From positions 183,995,956 through 184,059,955 of the forward strand of contig CP136063.1 in the NCBI GenBank assembly GCA_032622095.1: 64,000 nucleotides of DNA, read 5' to 3'. The notes under the pieces were generated by a model. The model worked only from the letters and a program-made list of their open reading frames with translations, was not told the origin of the DNA and ran no database searches. The position numbers were made by a program, and so were the translations under genes. This stretch comes from Siphonodentalium dalli (lineage: Eukaryota; Mollusca; Scaphopoda; Gadilida; Siphonodentaliidae). Below are positions 1 to 11,620 of the stretch, one piece after another; within the stretch, counting starts at the first letter, position 1, and every line of letters begins with the position of its first letter.

Positions 1-1086
1 TAAGTGCGTGCGAATATTCTTTAATCCAGTTAGAAGAGTTAATTTTATGTTGGAATCCTCGCTTTTCAGAAAATAAAACATGCACATTCTGGACCAATTA
101 ACACACCCATCAGTTGCGCAGCTTTTCTCCGGTCAGTTTTCTGGTCGCATGGTGGGAATCGGTTCACGGAAAGAGGAGTAAAGCAATTTCGAAGTTGAGT
201 AGCCATGCAGCGAAATGTTCGGTTTCGTTCAAATGAGCGTAAAGACGCAGGCACACGTGTTAATTTCCAGAACGCTAAAATGTGAAACTAACACGTTGTA
301 GTTGTGCAAAAAGAAATTGACATATGTTACAGACTGTTACGCAACATAAGTGTATTCTTCTGAAGTCTGAGGAATGTATTTCCGAAAAGAAATAGTCAAT
401 TGATAAACAGTAAAGAGTGGCTATTTGATCTTTAGAGCTTATACATAAACGTATTTGTAACGTATGCACATCGTATGTGCAATTGTCTACAGCACATACC
501 AACTGCATAATAAGGTTTATCTATTTGTCCCACGGTATTTATTATGGATATAAATAGGTCCAATAGGAACATTACACATTATAACGGATTTGTGTCCGTG
601 ATAACACCATTTATTCATAGCGTGCTTTAATTGCAAATAAAAAAACACACACAATTATGCAAATTATCAAACACAACAGTTCGCGGTTGTTATGAAACAG
701 TGGGGTTTATAAAAACAGTGTTTTCGGAAATTATTAGAGTGCAATGAGTTGAGTTGAGTTGAGTTCTTCGTAGTTCTATGCTTACTGGTAACAGCTAGCT
801 GAGCGGTCAATAACTGATAAAATGTTACCCTCGAGGGTAATAAGTGATTTACGGCCCGCCATGTGACGCACTCTCAGCCAATCAGAAGAGGATGATAACA
901 ATACATATTGCTGTTCCACCCCTCTGTCATCTTAGTTAGTCAAATTAGTCATACAGACGCATTATACTCTGTTTTATTTGCTCTGTTCAAACCTTCATTG
1001 TGGGTTAATGAGATCAGTCTGCTCTTGTTGGTATACTTTGACTTGTATACGCTTTACAGTGGTTCGTCTGTACAGTAACAATAAGG
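1..1086. other. Gene-free stretch
   Basis: No reading frame here shows a recognisable domain or coding character. A short GAGTT tandem lies near 748-765. Nothing else is supported. Confidence 0.5.
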
Positions 1087-1566
1087 AGAAGTGGTATATT
1101 GAGCCGCGCCTTTATTGCGATATTGAGCGCACTTAATTTCGAAAAAGGCGCGATTATAGCGCAATGCCAAAAATCTGTCGCGCTTATTATTGCGATATTA
1201 GGCGCAAAATATTACGATATTAAGCGCGCATTGTCGCAATATTGAGTGCGAACAAATTTCATACAGATAGTTTTATATTTATATTAGATAAATACTCTGC
1301 ATGGTTTACATATAGTGTACATATAACATTTACTACTATAATTATAAACAAATCTAAAATAGTGTCTCTATTTATTACAAACAATATAGAAGAAGCAATA
1401 ATTTGCTTTACATGTCACAATTTTGAGCGCAAGATATTGCAATATTAAGCGCGAAATATTGCGATACTAAGCGCAAAATATTGCAATAATATCGCAAGCG
1501 GTGCGCTTATAAGTGTTTCCACTTGCAATATTTTTGCGAAAATAGCGAGCTTAATATACCACTTCT
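1087..1566. mobile_element. MITE-like element with AGAAGTGGTATATT ends
   Basis: The left end AGAAGTGGTATATTGAGC and the right end (inverse complement AGAAGTGGTATATTAAGC) form inverted termini about 480 bp apart. The inside is built from many degenerate copies of a short motif around AATATTGCGATATTAAGCGC in both orientations. There is no coding capacity and no clear target duplication. Confidence 0.6.
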
Positions 1567-3415
1567 TTTGACTGGTACTATATATATATAATTACTGGTG
1601 ATATATTGGCGACAACAACGCCATTAGAAGTTACGATATGCTTCCACATATATCCTTAAAGGGGAACATTATTTAAGTATAAGTGCGAAAATACGAGTTC
1701 TTGAAGATAATTTCCCCGAGCTAAGAGCAGTTATTTTTGGTACGTGTTTAAATTAGTCAAAAGTATTTGATGGCTGACAGTTATTGCGTCTATAAAAAGA
1801 TATATCCATGGTTTCTAGAAGCAGCCTTAGTTGTTGCGGGAAAACGAAATGGAGACTCGGTCCTATACACAGTGACTCATTGCACTGGGGATTTCGTGGA
1901 ATGAGATATGCAAGGTTTACACGAAATCGACCAAAATATCGTCACAGTTTAAAAAAAATTTGGTTGGTTATGAATAGTGAGTTGGAATACCGTTTACTCA
2001 AACGCGCGACAATTTTACTCCAGAGACTGTACATATACTTTGAGTTAGAAGTTTTGGTGGTCAGTGTTTATGTTGATTCACTTTTCAAATTTCCTTCTCT
2101 CTTATATAAAAAATCCTAAGCCGATGACCGTGACCGTTTTCGTCTCTTGATGTTTACTGTGACATGCTATCTAGTCCTCAATCGGCATTGGGTGTGGAAT
2201 TCAAACTTAACTAAATTTCCTGCACATTTGGTATACACTTATTTGAATGGCAAATACCATGCACTACCATTACATCCTGGACTATACTTTTATGGAATGA
2301 TCTAATCAGTGGTCAATATGTACATGTTGCAGACAAAAGTTGAAATGCAACACTAATGCTCGGGGTACTTGCACAATAACATGTCATTGGGAGTCCTGTA
2401 AATGGAATAAATCGACCTTTTGCCAATTTCCACTGTCACAACGTCAATCCCATAAACATAACACTCTGAATAACATACTTCCGTAACATACTTCTACTCT
2501 CCTTGTCGGTGTCAACAGTATATAAACGTGACCAGGGGATAGAGGAGTAGGAAGATATACTGCAATTCCAAGATGTCGACTTGATCCGCTATAGTGTTGT
2601 TTAATATACACCGAAAGAGACTCGCCTAACCACGCTTGTTACCACATGCTTACCCGACACACAGCAAGGCGAACTAAAACGAATACTTCCATATTAAAAT
2701 TGTTAGAAATTCTTTCCAACCTTTCAAAAATGTCGCGGCAATGTTCGTTTGTTTTGGAACCTGCCTACTCCTCCTATTAGATTTGATAATTTGGCAAAAT
2801 ATATCACATGCCATTTAGAATTTATTACTAGTGACATAGACGAATTTGTAACCATAGTGACAACAATGCACCGGGAACTGTTGTCTATTCCTTTCATTGT
2901 TAAATATTATCGAGACGAATTTGATGTCTTCAAATACAATCCCATGGTCGTTTAGTACGTCATGTGGTACATCCTAAATCTAGTTGGATGAAATGTTACA
3001 CAACATGCAATCAACAGTTGTTTGCCCACATCACCTATCTATGTTTCATGGCAGTTTTGTTGGATACAATTTACACAACGGTGCATATAGATGTACTATC
3101 AAAGGTTGTTTGTTACTTATACAACTGTTGTAATGGAATGTTACCAACACATCATCAAATGTAGTTTGACCACATCACATGTCTACGTTGATTAAACTGG
3201 TGTGGGTTGAATAGGGTTGGTGACCATGTGTGACCATGTGTTGCTCAACTGTTTTATAAATAACTACTCAACCTTCAACATTTTTTGGAAGAATTCTCAA
3301 AACTGACCTGGATGATATATCCAAAATCAGCGACAGCATCAGAATTATAAATATCGGAAAATTTATTAAATTCCCGATATAGTATCCGATTTTTTATCTT
3401 TCGATGTTGAAGATA
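1567..3415. other. Gene-free stretch
   Basis: AT-rich sequence with a short TA run near 1579-1590. Frames of up to 103 codons (1808-2119) have no recognisable domain and look random. Confidence 0.45.
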
Positions 3416-3559
3416 CAGTAACGCACTAAGTAATCGACGCTTTAACCACAGCAAAATTATGGGTAACTTTTCAGGATTTAGTCGGAAATATGGCTTGTTG
3501 CCATTCATCGGAAAGCTCTCCCCTGGTTAAAGGGTCGATTACTTAGGGCGTTACTGTTT
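3416..3559. mobile_element. Foldback MITE, copy 1
   Basis: About 144 bp with inverted ends: ACAGTAACGC followed by a match to CTAAGTAATCGAC, mirrored by GTCGATTACTTAG and GCGTTACTGT. The core (AATTATGGGTAACTTTT, then ATATGGCTTGTTGCCATTCA) recurs at 28918-29050 and 34881-35096, so it is a dispersed family. Confidence 0.75.
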
Positions 3560-4720
3560 GTTGGAAGATATTAAATTATTCTGTGATATGATTTGATTCA
3601 TTCGATTCATATGTAGTGGATTATTTGTGGTGTTCATGGAATTAGAACCTCGGCTTTAAACTGTTTACTCTTTAATGGGTTGATGAACTTATGAAGTTCT
3701 GACATATCTCCTCTCATCTGAATGTAGCATTTATAGATCCAACATGTTGAAATGTAGATCAAAACAACCCGAAAGGACTACCATTATAGAGGCAGTGTTT
3801 TAAATTGAGTTATTGTTCCTAGATCTTTTAATCAACTGTAATCAAACAATTATCCTGATGTGTCATTGTTGTGAACAATACTCGTTACTCAATGTTGAAT
3901 ACAAACCACTCAGCAGTTGAATACAAACCGTTCAACAAATTATCGATGAACTCGGTTTACGGTTTAATAGTCAATTCTCATTTTGATTTCATTTGCGTCT
4001 CTGGGCGATAGATGCGTCGCAATTGGCAGTCACTATTTTACACGAAGACTGTCTCGCATATCATCCGACGATTTCGGTCGGATATAGTTATCTTACTATA
4101 TCTTTCATCCTCATATGTTACGTATACACGGAATGAGCGAGCCATGCCTGCTTATGTTGTGTATTCACGGGGATGTGGGGTATGACATACTCTCACAAGT
4201 ACTCATCTTCTGGGCATCAACATGAGTTTTTTATGTATCGGGGCAGCTAGGCATTACACTCACTCACCATATTACTTATAACATTCAGATCAAACTCACT
4301 TGGTGCCTATTGTTTAAAATACCACCAGCCATATTGGAAGCCATCTTTCTGGTATCTACTAAGCCACGGTTTGTTCAAGATAACATTTCCAAAGGTATTT
4401 GTATGTCACAATAAACAACTTAGTGGGAGAAGTTAAATTATCGGGAAATATAAGTGTAACAAAATCAGACACAGAAATTGTATGATAATTGAATTCAGGA
4501 AAATTCCTCTCGGACCACTATTTTGGCATAGTCAACTCCGAGCCATGCATTGTCTATAAAATAGCAGCCATGCATCCAAATAAACTTATTACACACAATT
4601 GCATGATGTTCGGATATATCAATTGATCAGAATTATAGTTTTCTTTGCGATTGTGACTAATACGCATTCAATGGAATCAATAACTCTATAGCAGAAGGAG
4701 ATAGCACAGGACCCCTACAG
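3560..4720. other. Gene-free stretch
   Basis: No recognisable gene, repeat family or RNA was seen. Confidence 0.4.
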
Positions 4721-5040
4721 GTGGTTTAGTCGATAAGGTGATTTGTCCATTTGGTCAATACAAGCCGTCCATGGATGGCGACGTTAGTTCGTACCCTGTT
4801 CGCATGGGTTTCTGATGCAAGCCCCCTGCAATGAAGGTAACATGAGTCGTGTATTTCGGCAAGTTTCCCCGTTGCTTTCTGATGGTCTACGTGCGTGCAT
4901 TTGAGGGATTTCCAATAGAAACAAAACATTTGCACGGCCTTTCCTCCACCCGCGAAACTGAAAACGTCGTAGATTCCTCTATAATATGGCTAAAACAGAA
5001 ATACCTGAGCCATATCGTCACTTAATGATCCAACCAATTG
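4721..5040 (+). mobile_element. tRNA-derived SINE (candidate)
   Basis: The left part resembles a tRNA head. An A-box-like TGGTTTAGTCGATAAGG lies near 4723. A B-box-like AGTTCGTACCC, the core of RNA polymerase III internal promoters, lies near 4786. A downstream TATAATATGGCTAAAA near 4981 resembles the tail region of molluscan tRNA-SINEs (from memory of the family). The right boundary is approximate. No intact tRNA cloverleaf is claimed. Confidence 0.5.
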
Positions 5041-5666
5041 CTTTCTATTAACAAAAAGTGTGATGTACTTGTAAAACTAATATTTTAATCATATAAATTA
5101 CAACATAACAAATACATTAAATAAAACAACGAATCAAAGCCATGTTGGCAATTTATTAGGTATATAACAGAAAGCTGTAAGAGAAAATAAAAAATAAAAA
5201 TATTTTTGAATGAACTACTCAAACTAGAGGTGCATTATCATGGGACTGAGGATTCTCCCCAGTGTTTTAAAAGGCATTTCCACGCGGTGTTTGTCCCGCG
5301 TTTTGCGCTACGCACCGCGCGACAAAAGGGTATATTCTGCAGCGATGATGTCTATATACGACGGTTACTCGTATATTTCCGTTTCGACTCAGATGAGTTT
5401 GTTTTTTTGTTTTTTGTTGTTGAAATGACTGCATGGTTCAGCGATGCACAGTCTGATAAATATCATGCGGAATCCCATTTTTTGTGAAAACTCATTAATA
5501 TTCATGTACCTGTATCTCAATAAGCCAATGATTATTATTGCGATACAAACATAGAACTCCTCACGTGCGGCTGAGGTCATGTAAACATGGAAGAGTAGCC
5601 ACTCTTAACTCCTCTAACAAAATTAATGTTCGTGCAATAAAATGCGCGTTTCAAGATTTTCTTCCA
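5041..5666. other. Gene-free stretch
   Basis: Short overlapping frames (up to 110 codons) run into the adjacent Helitron and have no domain. Nothing else is seen. Confidence 0.4.
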
Positions 5667-5919
5667 TCTAATATATGTTTTAGGACTTCTGTCTGTCTGT
5701 TTGTCTGTCTGTCTGTTAGCAATGGCCGGGAAAAATGCCGGACGTATTTCGACGAAATTTTATACATGGCGTACTTTTGTCCGGGGAGTGTTTTGGACGG
5801 GTCAAATCGTGACCCAGACCTGACCTTGACCTTCAAAATGGTCAACTCAAGGTCAAATCGCGCCTTTTGACGGAAAGCAGAGGGGAAACAGCCCGGACGA
5901 AGTCGGGCCCACCAGCTAG
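5667..5919 (+). mobile_element. Non-autonomous Helitron-like element
   Basis: It starts TCTAATATATGTTTTAGG after an A, followed by a CTGT/TTGT microsatellite. It ends with the hairpin GCCCGGACGAAGTCGGGC, a short spacer and CTAG before T. TC at the 5' end, a hairpin about 10 bases before CTAG, and insertion between A and T are the defining Helitron signs. The body carries GGTCAAATCG and TGACCTTGACCTTC blocks. No Rep or helicase is encoded. Confidence 0.75.
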
Positions 5920-5964
5920 TCTATCTACTATATATTTTGAGAACTACGTATATATATATATATA

Positions 5965-6740
5965 CTAGCAGGTGACCCGACTTCGTCCGGGCTTTGACCT
6001 TGAATTGACCATTTTGAAGGTCAAGGTCAGGTGGGGTCAAACACCAACACCCCAAAAATGGTGGAAATCGACCTAGCGGATACCGGGAAATCGGCCCAGC
6101 GGATACCGAGATACCCTATGAATCAAATTTCGTCCGTAAAAATCCGCCAGTTTAACCCGATTTGATTTCCACTCAAGTATATAAACGCGCCTCATATACA
6201 CACGATCATTAATTATCAAGTTTCAACGTAAAGATAAATTACCATCGGTGCCCGAGATATCGCCAAGACGTCTGAAACAGTCAAATGCATCGGCCGGTTA
6301 AGCGTTAACGTGATCTAACGTTATGACCTCTAACGACGTCATAGAAGTTACGCATTGAAGATAGTACCACTTCTTCTTGATAATTGAGGCAGATAACTAA
6401 AACGGATACATACGCATTATATATCGTTGTAAAGAGGAAACACGAAAGATTCTCACAGTGTCATTATTATGACTGGCATTTTATTATTCGCGCTGTTTCG
6501 AATCGATTTGTAAGCACCGAACTCAAATGAAAGTCCCGTAACACAGCGTAAAAAACAGATTTGACCTCGGCACGTGAAAAGTAGACCTCGGATCTGAAAA
6601 TTAATATGCCTATGCCACTTCCCGACCGATAGCAGCCTCACATACGAAGTTTCATCGAAATCGGGTCGGCCGTTTTCGAGTTCATCGCGAACACACACAC
6701 AGACAGATACACAGACGGATCTTCCAAAATATATAATAGA
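5965..6740 (-). mobile_element. Non-autonomous Helitron-like element, first of a tandem pair
   Basis: On the minus strand it runs from TCTATTATATATTTTGGAAG (end at 6740) to the hairpin and CTAG at 5968-5965, preceded on the plus strand by A. The body carries GACCTTGAATTGACC blocks and an ACAC/ACAG microsatellite next to the 5' end. It abuts the next element with no spacer. Confidence 0.72.
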
Positions 6741-7481
6741 CTAGAAGGTGACCCAGACTTCGTCCGGGCTTTGACCTTGAATTGTCTATTTTGAAGGCCA
6801 AGGTCAAGTGGGGTCACGATTTGACCCGTCCAAAACACTGCCCGGACAAAAGTACCCGACAAACGGGCCCGTCGAAATCCATCCGGTTTTACCCGATTTG
6901 ACCTTGAATTGATCATTTTGAAGTTGAAGGTCATGTCGGGGTCACGATTTGACCCGTCCAAAGCACTCAGTGGACAAAAGTAACCCTATGTATAAAATTT
7001 CGTCGAAATCCCATCAAAATTGGCGATTTGACCTTGAATTGACCCGATTTCAAGGTCAAGGTCACGTCGTACGGGCAAATGATTATGCTTATGATACTCC
7101 CCATACGAAGGCACCCCCACATACCAAGTTTCATCGAAATCCCGTGATATTCGGGCGTTTGACCTTGGAATGACCCGATTTCAAGGTCAAGGTCACGTCG
7201 CACAGGCAAATTAATAGGCTCATGTCACCCCTCGGCCGAAAGTACCCTCACATACCAAGTTTCATCTAAATCCCGAGATATTCGGGCGTTTGACCTTGAA
7301 ATTACCCGATTTCAAGGTCAAGGTCACGTCGCACGGACAAATTAATAGGCCTATGCCAGTTCTCGGCCGAAAATACCCCCACATACCAAGTTTCATCGAA
7401 ATCGGTTCGGCCGTTTTCGAGTCCATCGCGAACACACAGACACACAGACAGACAGACAGATCTTCCAAAATATATAATAGA
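6741..7481 (-). mobile_element. Non-autonomous Helitron-like element, second of a tandem pair
   Basis: Same orientation and family as its neighbour. CTAG occupies 6741-6744 directly after the neighbour's terminal base, and the TC end lies at 7481 followed by T. It contains several copies of an approximately 110-130-bp module (CATACCAAGTTTCATC, then GACCTTGAA, then CAAGGTCAAGGTCACGTCG). No protein is encoded. Confidence 0.72.
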
Positions 7482-7498
7482 TGTGTGTATATATATAT

Positions 7499-7574
7499 CA
7501 CGCCCGATAACCCTATAGGCTGGTGGCTGTGGGTAGGCATATTGGTGTAGTGATATTGCGTGGCGGGTTTCTCA
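7499..7574 (+). repeat. Left terminal inverted repeat of the 7.2-kb element
   Basis: About 76 bases beginning CACGCCCGATAACCC and ending near GGCGGGTTTCTCA. It mirrors 14624-14699. Confidence 0.7.
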
Positions 7575-8698
7575 ACCAATGTATGTTTTAGATTATAATT
7601 GATCAAATACGCTGTAAAAGGTCAGATTTTTTTATCACGTCAGATGCAGTAATGTCTGATTTATAAGTTGAACCTCTTGGTAACAATTTGGCATTGTAGA
7701 ATACGTTGTTTGAAGACAAAATATCTCGGATTTTGTCGACTTTTTCAAACTTTCAAAGTAAACAGACTCCCAAATTTGCTCAGCATGTCGATTTATAAGT
7801 TATTTTCGTGGATACATGTGGTATAGTATCTCAGTGACAAGACACACATGACTACGAACTCAAATAATGCATTTTTCAGTTAAAAAAAAGCTATTTGACA
7901 TACTGTCCCGTCAATATTTTGTGGTAGGCATATTGAATAGCCAAACACCGAGAGGACAGATATATGGCAAACACAGATACGCATGTAGCACAATGATCAA
8001 TAGTGGTTTTAGTCTGAGAAAAACGCTTTTGTGATGCTATATTATTCACAGTGTTGTAAATTCACATCGTCAATGAGTCAGGAAACATACACTACTTATT
8101 TCCAAGAACTAAATACTGGCAGTTGTAATGTAAAACGTTTTAACTGTGACAAACTTGCAAAATGGGGTTTTAATTGAAAATGGGGAAAGTATAGCCCAAA
8201 CTATTCAGCATATTTTAATGTAAAAAAAATGAGCCATGCCAGCTTTGTGCAGTTTTCAGGCTGAATGGTCATGGTCCACTACATATAGATAATATAACTA
8301 CCATTTATAGCCGGTTTTATTTTTGGCGTTCTGCGAAAGAATGGCGTTCATATATTTGTTTTTTTCTCTTCGACCAGAACGATTCATGTTTACGCCGGTT
8401 TATGGAATATAAACCGCACACAAATAAATAACAGTATACGATGCTATTAACAATAATTCAATGAATTCAATGTCCCGCCAATGCTAATGTAGCTAAAAGT
8501 TATATATAATTTTATGTGGTATCAATATAGGTAAAGACATTGGGCTCAGAGAAATATCAGGTGCGAAAATTAGGGTACGCTAGAACCTGTCTAGCTAGAG
8601 CATACATATAGTGGACCTGGACCATGACCCAGTTATGCCGCATATACATAAACAGGAGCACCGAGCAATAATACAAATGTGTGTGGGCCGTTAACTTA
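7575..8698. other. Non-coding left interior of the 7.2-kb element
   Basis: No recognisable frame or repeat. AT-rich. Confidence 0.4.
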
Positions 8699-10159
8699 AT
8701 TGACCCTACCGCAATTAGCTATGTGAGCCAATGATATAATTGCATTATACAGCCTGGAACAATGGTCGCTTCTGCGAACAGGCGGTTAGACAAAAAGACT
8801 CATTTTACCGGCTTACTCTATGTCGCTTTGATTTTGTTTTGTATAAAAGAGTATTGGTTTCATGTAAGTTGACACAATGTAATAATATAACAGTAACAGA
8901 ATGCGAAAGCTTCGCCCTATGGGCTTTTTGGATTAGTAAATTATGAAGGTTGGACATGTCACGCTGAGCTAGAGAAGTGACAACTGGAAATATGATGAGG
9001 GGATTAGGAAGTGCTAGATAAGCTTATTAGTTAAAACTATCAAATCAAACTATATACACATTTGAGATAATGGACCACATAGTGTTGTAATATCCAAGGG
9101 ATGATTTGTTGGGGAAAGAGGGACACTAAAATGGCCAAAGTATATGACAGCACCTGTTAAATTCACCTGTTGTCGATTAATACAGGCTGATTAGGGCGCC
9201 CCTTCCTGATAGCTTTCGGATTTGTGAAAGTAATGAAAAATAATTTCTCAATATACTGAAACATGTTTGTTCTATACGCGTAATGTGCGAATTATGAAGA
9301 TTATTAATTATTATTATAACATTTTTTTTTAATTTAAATGTCTTTATTAATTCCTTAGATATATAAGTCACGTTTTTACATAGCCCATACACACCCACGT
9401 GGCAGGGACAAGGGCGTTCTTTTTGTCTGAAATAAAAGGATTATTATATATTGTACATATGTTGTTCATAACGCCCTTCTTGGTAATAGGGTGGTCTGCT
9501 CTACGTCATTTGAAAATTGAAAATTATTACAAGTTACAACACACAGAGGCTCCACTCACACGGCAAACAGTCCCTACATTATTCTAGGACATATATAAAC
9601 ACTATATTGCAATATATGCCGTATGTATTGGAACCTATGTCTATGGAATTGCATACAAGTCCTCTAATTTTTATCGAAATAGGGAAATTGTATGGAACAC
9701 CATCGATAAATTGATAGATCGTGTGTCTATTGTGAAGAGATATATTATAATAACATTAAATATTTATTATGCGTTGCATATCCAGCTTGACAAGAACAGT
9801 GAATATCCGAAATTATCGAACAATTTATCTCAAAATCGACGCCATGTGCAGGTTCATTTTTCATCATGCTTCGGTGGTAATTTGCCCCAATAAAGAGCTT
9901 GTCGTCGCAAATAAACATTGAAACTGAATGTATGTAGCCTTCACTAAAGTACTTGTATTCTTGTTGTCGCGATTTCAATGAAGTACAAGTCGAATTGAAG
10001 AAAAATCCACCTGCGAATTCATTCTGGTGGTAAGTCCACCAAATTTGAAACACGTCGTTCCTTGTTGTCAGACATATCGGCGTGTGATGTCTAACCTGCT
10101 ATAATTCAGTCTGGCAATTTATGGTAGGCGTGGTTATCGCCGCTGGGCAGTAGCGTGAA
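8699..10159. repeat. 1461-bp tandem unit, copy 1
   Basis: The unit begins ATTGACCCTACCGCAATTAG and ends GGGCAGTAGCGTGA. The period is exactly 1461 bp (for example 8740, 10201, 11662). Copies differ by only a handful of substitutions, so the amplification is recent or homogenised. The junctions share the microhomology AATTG. Confidence 0.93.
9745..10053 (-). pseudogene. SWIM-zinc-finger-like fragment in tandem copy 1
   Basis: A 102-codon minus-strand frame with a more coding-like composition than its surroundings. It contains YKYFSEGYIHSVSMF, a hydrophobic strand KLFIGANYHRSMM, and VDFEINCSIISDIHCSCQAG. The pattern of an aliphatic strand followed by C-x-C-x-A-G resembles the start of a SWIM zinc finger, which would need a C-x-H further on; that part is missing here (perhaps a following exon). 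SWIM fingers occur in MULE transposases and in molluscan YqaJ-associated proteins (family knowledge). No other domain of such a protein is visible in the unit. Assignment is tentative. Confidence 0.35.
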
Positions 10160-11620
10160 ATTGACCCTACCGCAATTAGCTGTGTGAGCCAATGATATAA
10201 TTGCATTATACAGCCTGGAACAATGGTCGCTTCTGCGAACAGGCGGTTAGACAAAAAGACTCATTTTACCGGCTTACTCTATGTCGCTTTGATTTTGTTT
10301 TGTATAAAAGAGTATTGGTTTCATGTAAGTTGACACAATGTAATAATATAACAGTAACAGAATGCGAAAGCTTCGCCCTATGGGCTTTTTGGATTAGTAA
10401 ATTATGAAGGTTGGACATGTCACGCTGAGCTAGAGAAGTGACAACTGGAAATATGATGAGGGGATTAGGAAGTGCTAGATAAGCTTATTAGTTAAAACTA
10501 TCAAATCAAACTATATACACATTTGAGATAATGGACCACATAGTGTTGTAATATCCAAGGGATGATTTGTTGGGGAAAGAGGGACACTAAAATGGCCAAA
10601 GTATATGACAGCACCTGTTAAATTCACCTGTTGTCGATTAATACAGGCTGATTAGGGCGCCCCTTCCTGATAGCTTTCGGATTTGTGAAAGTAATGAAAA
10701 ATAATTTCTCAATATACTGAAACATGTTTGTTCTATACGCGTAATGTGCCAATTATGAAGATTATTAATTATTATTATAACATTTTTTTTTAATTTAAAT
10801 GTCTTTATTAATTCCTTAGATATATAAGTCACGTTTTTACATAGCCCATACACACCCACGTGGCAGGGACAAGGGCGTTCTTTTTGTCTGAAATAAAAGG
10901 ATTATTATATATTGTACATATGTTGTTCATAACGCCCTTCTTGGTAATAGGGTGGTCTGCTCTACGTCATTTGAAAATTGAAAATTATTACAAGTTACAA
11001 CACACAGAGGCTCCACTCACACGGCAAAGAGTCCCTACATTATTCTAGGACATATATAAACACTATATTGCAATATATGCCGTATGTATTGGAACCTATG
11101 TCTATGGAATTGCATACAAGTCCTCTAATTTTTATCGAAATAGGGAAATTGTATGGAACACCATCGATAAATTGATAGATCGTGTGTCTATTGTGAAGAG
11201 ATATATTATAATAACATTAAATATTTATTATGTGTTGCATATCCAACTTGACAAGAACAGTGAATATCCGAAATTATCGAACAATTTATCTCAAAATCGA
11301 CGCCATGTGCAGGTTCATTTTTCATCATGCTTCGGTGGTAATTTGCCCCAATAAAGAGCTTGTCGTCGCAAATAAACATTGAAACTGAATGTATGTAGCC
11401 TTCACTAAAGTACTTGTATTCTTGTTGTCGCGATTTCAATGAAGTACAAGTCGAATTGAAGAAAAATCCACCTGCGAATTCATTCTGGTGGTAAGTCCAC
11501 CAAATTTGAAACACGTCGTTCCTTGTTGTCAGACATATCGGCGTGTGATGTCTAACCTGCTATAATTCAGTCTGGCAATTTATGGTAGGCGTGGTTATCG
11601 CCGCTGGGAAGTAGCGTGAA
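10160..11620. repeat. 1461-bp tandem unit, copy 2
   Basis: Near-identical to copies 1 and 3. Private variants include CCAATTATG for CGAATTATG (10749), AAAGAGTCC for AAACAGTCC (about 11027), ATCCAACTT for ATCCAGCTT (about 11245), and GGGAAGTAG for GGGCAGTAG (about 11608). Confidence 0.93.
11206..11514 (-). pseudogene. SWIM-zinc-finger-like fragment in tandem copy 2
   Basis: Same frame as in copy 1 with one change near the end (CSCQVG instead of CSCQAG). The frame is kept open in this copy. Confidence 0.33.

Noticed and set aside
1808-2119. 103-codon plus-strand frame
   Set aside because: No domain, no splice context, and a composition like surrounding non-coding DNA.
3275-3508. 77-codon minus-strand frame across the first foldback element
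   Set aside because: Half of it is the MITE sequence, so it is not a gene.
5651-7606. Frames of 60-114 codons with repeated GSNRDPDLTLTFKMVN-type text
   Set aside because: These are translations of the GACC/GGTC blocks of Helitron-like elements, appearing wherever that family inserts.
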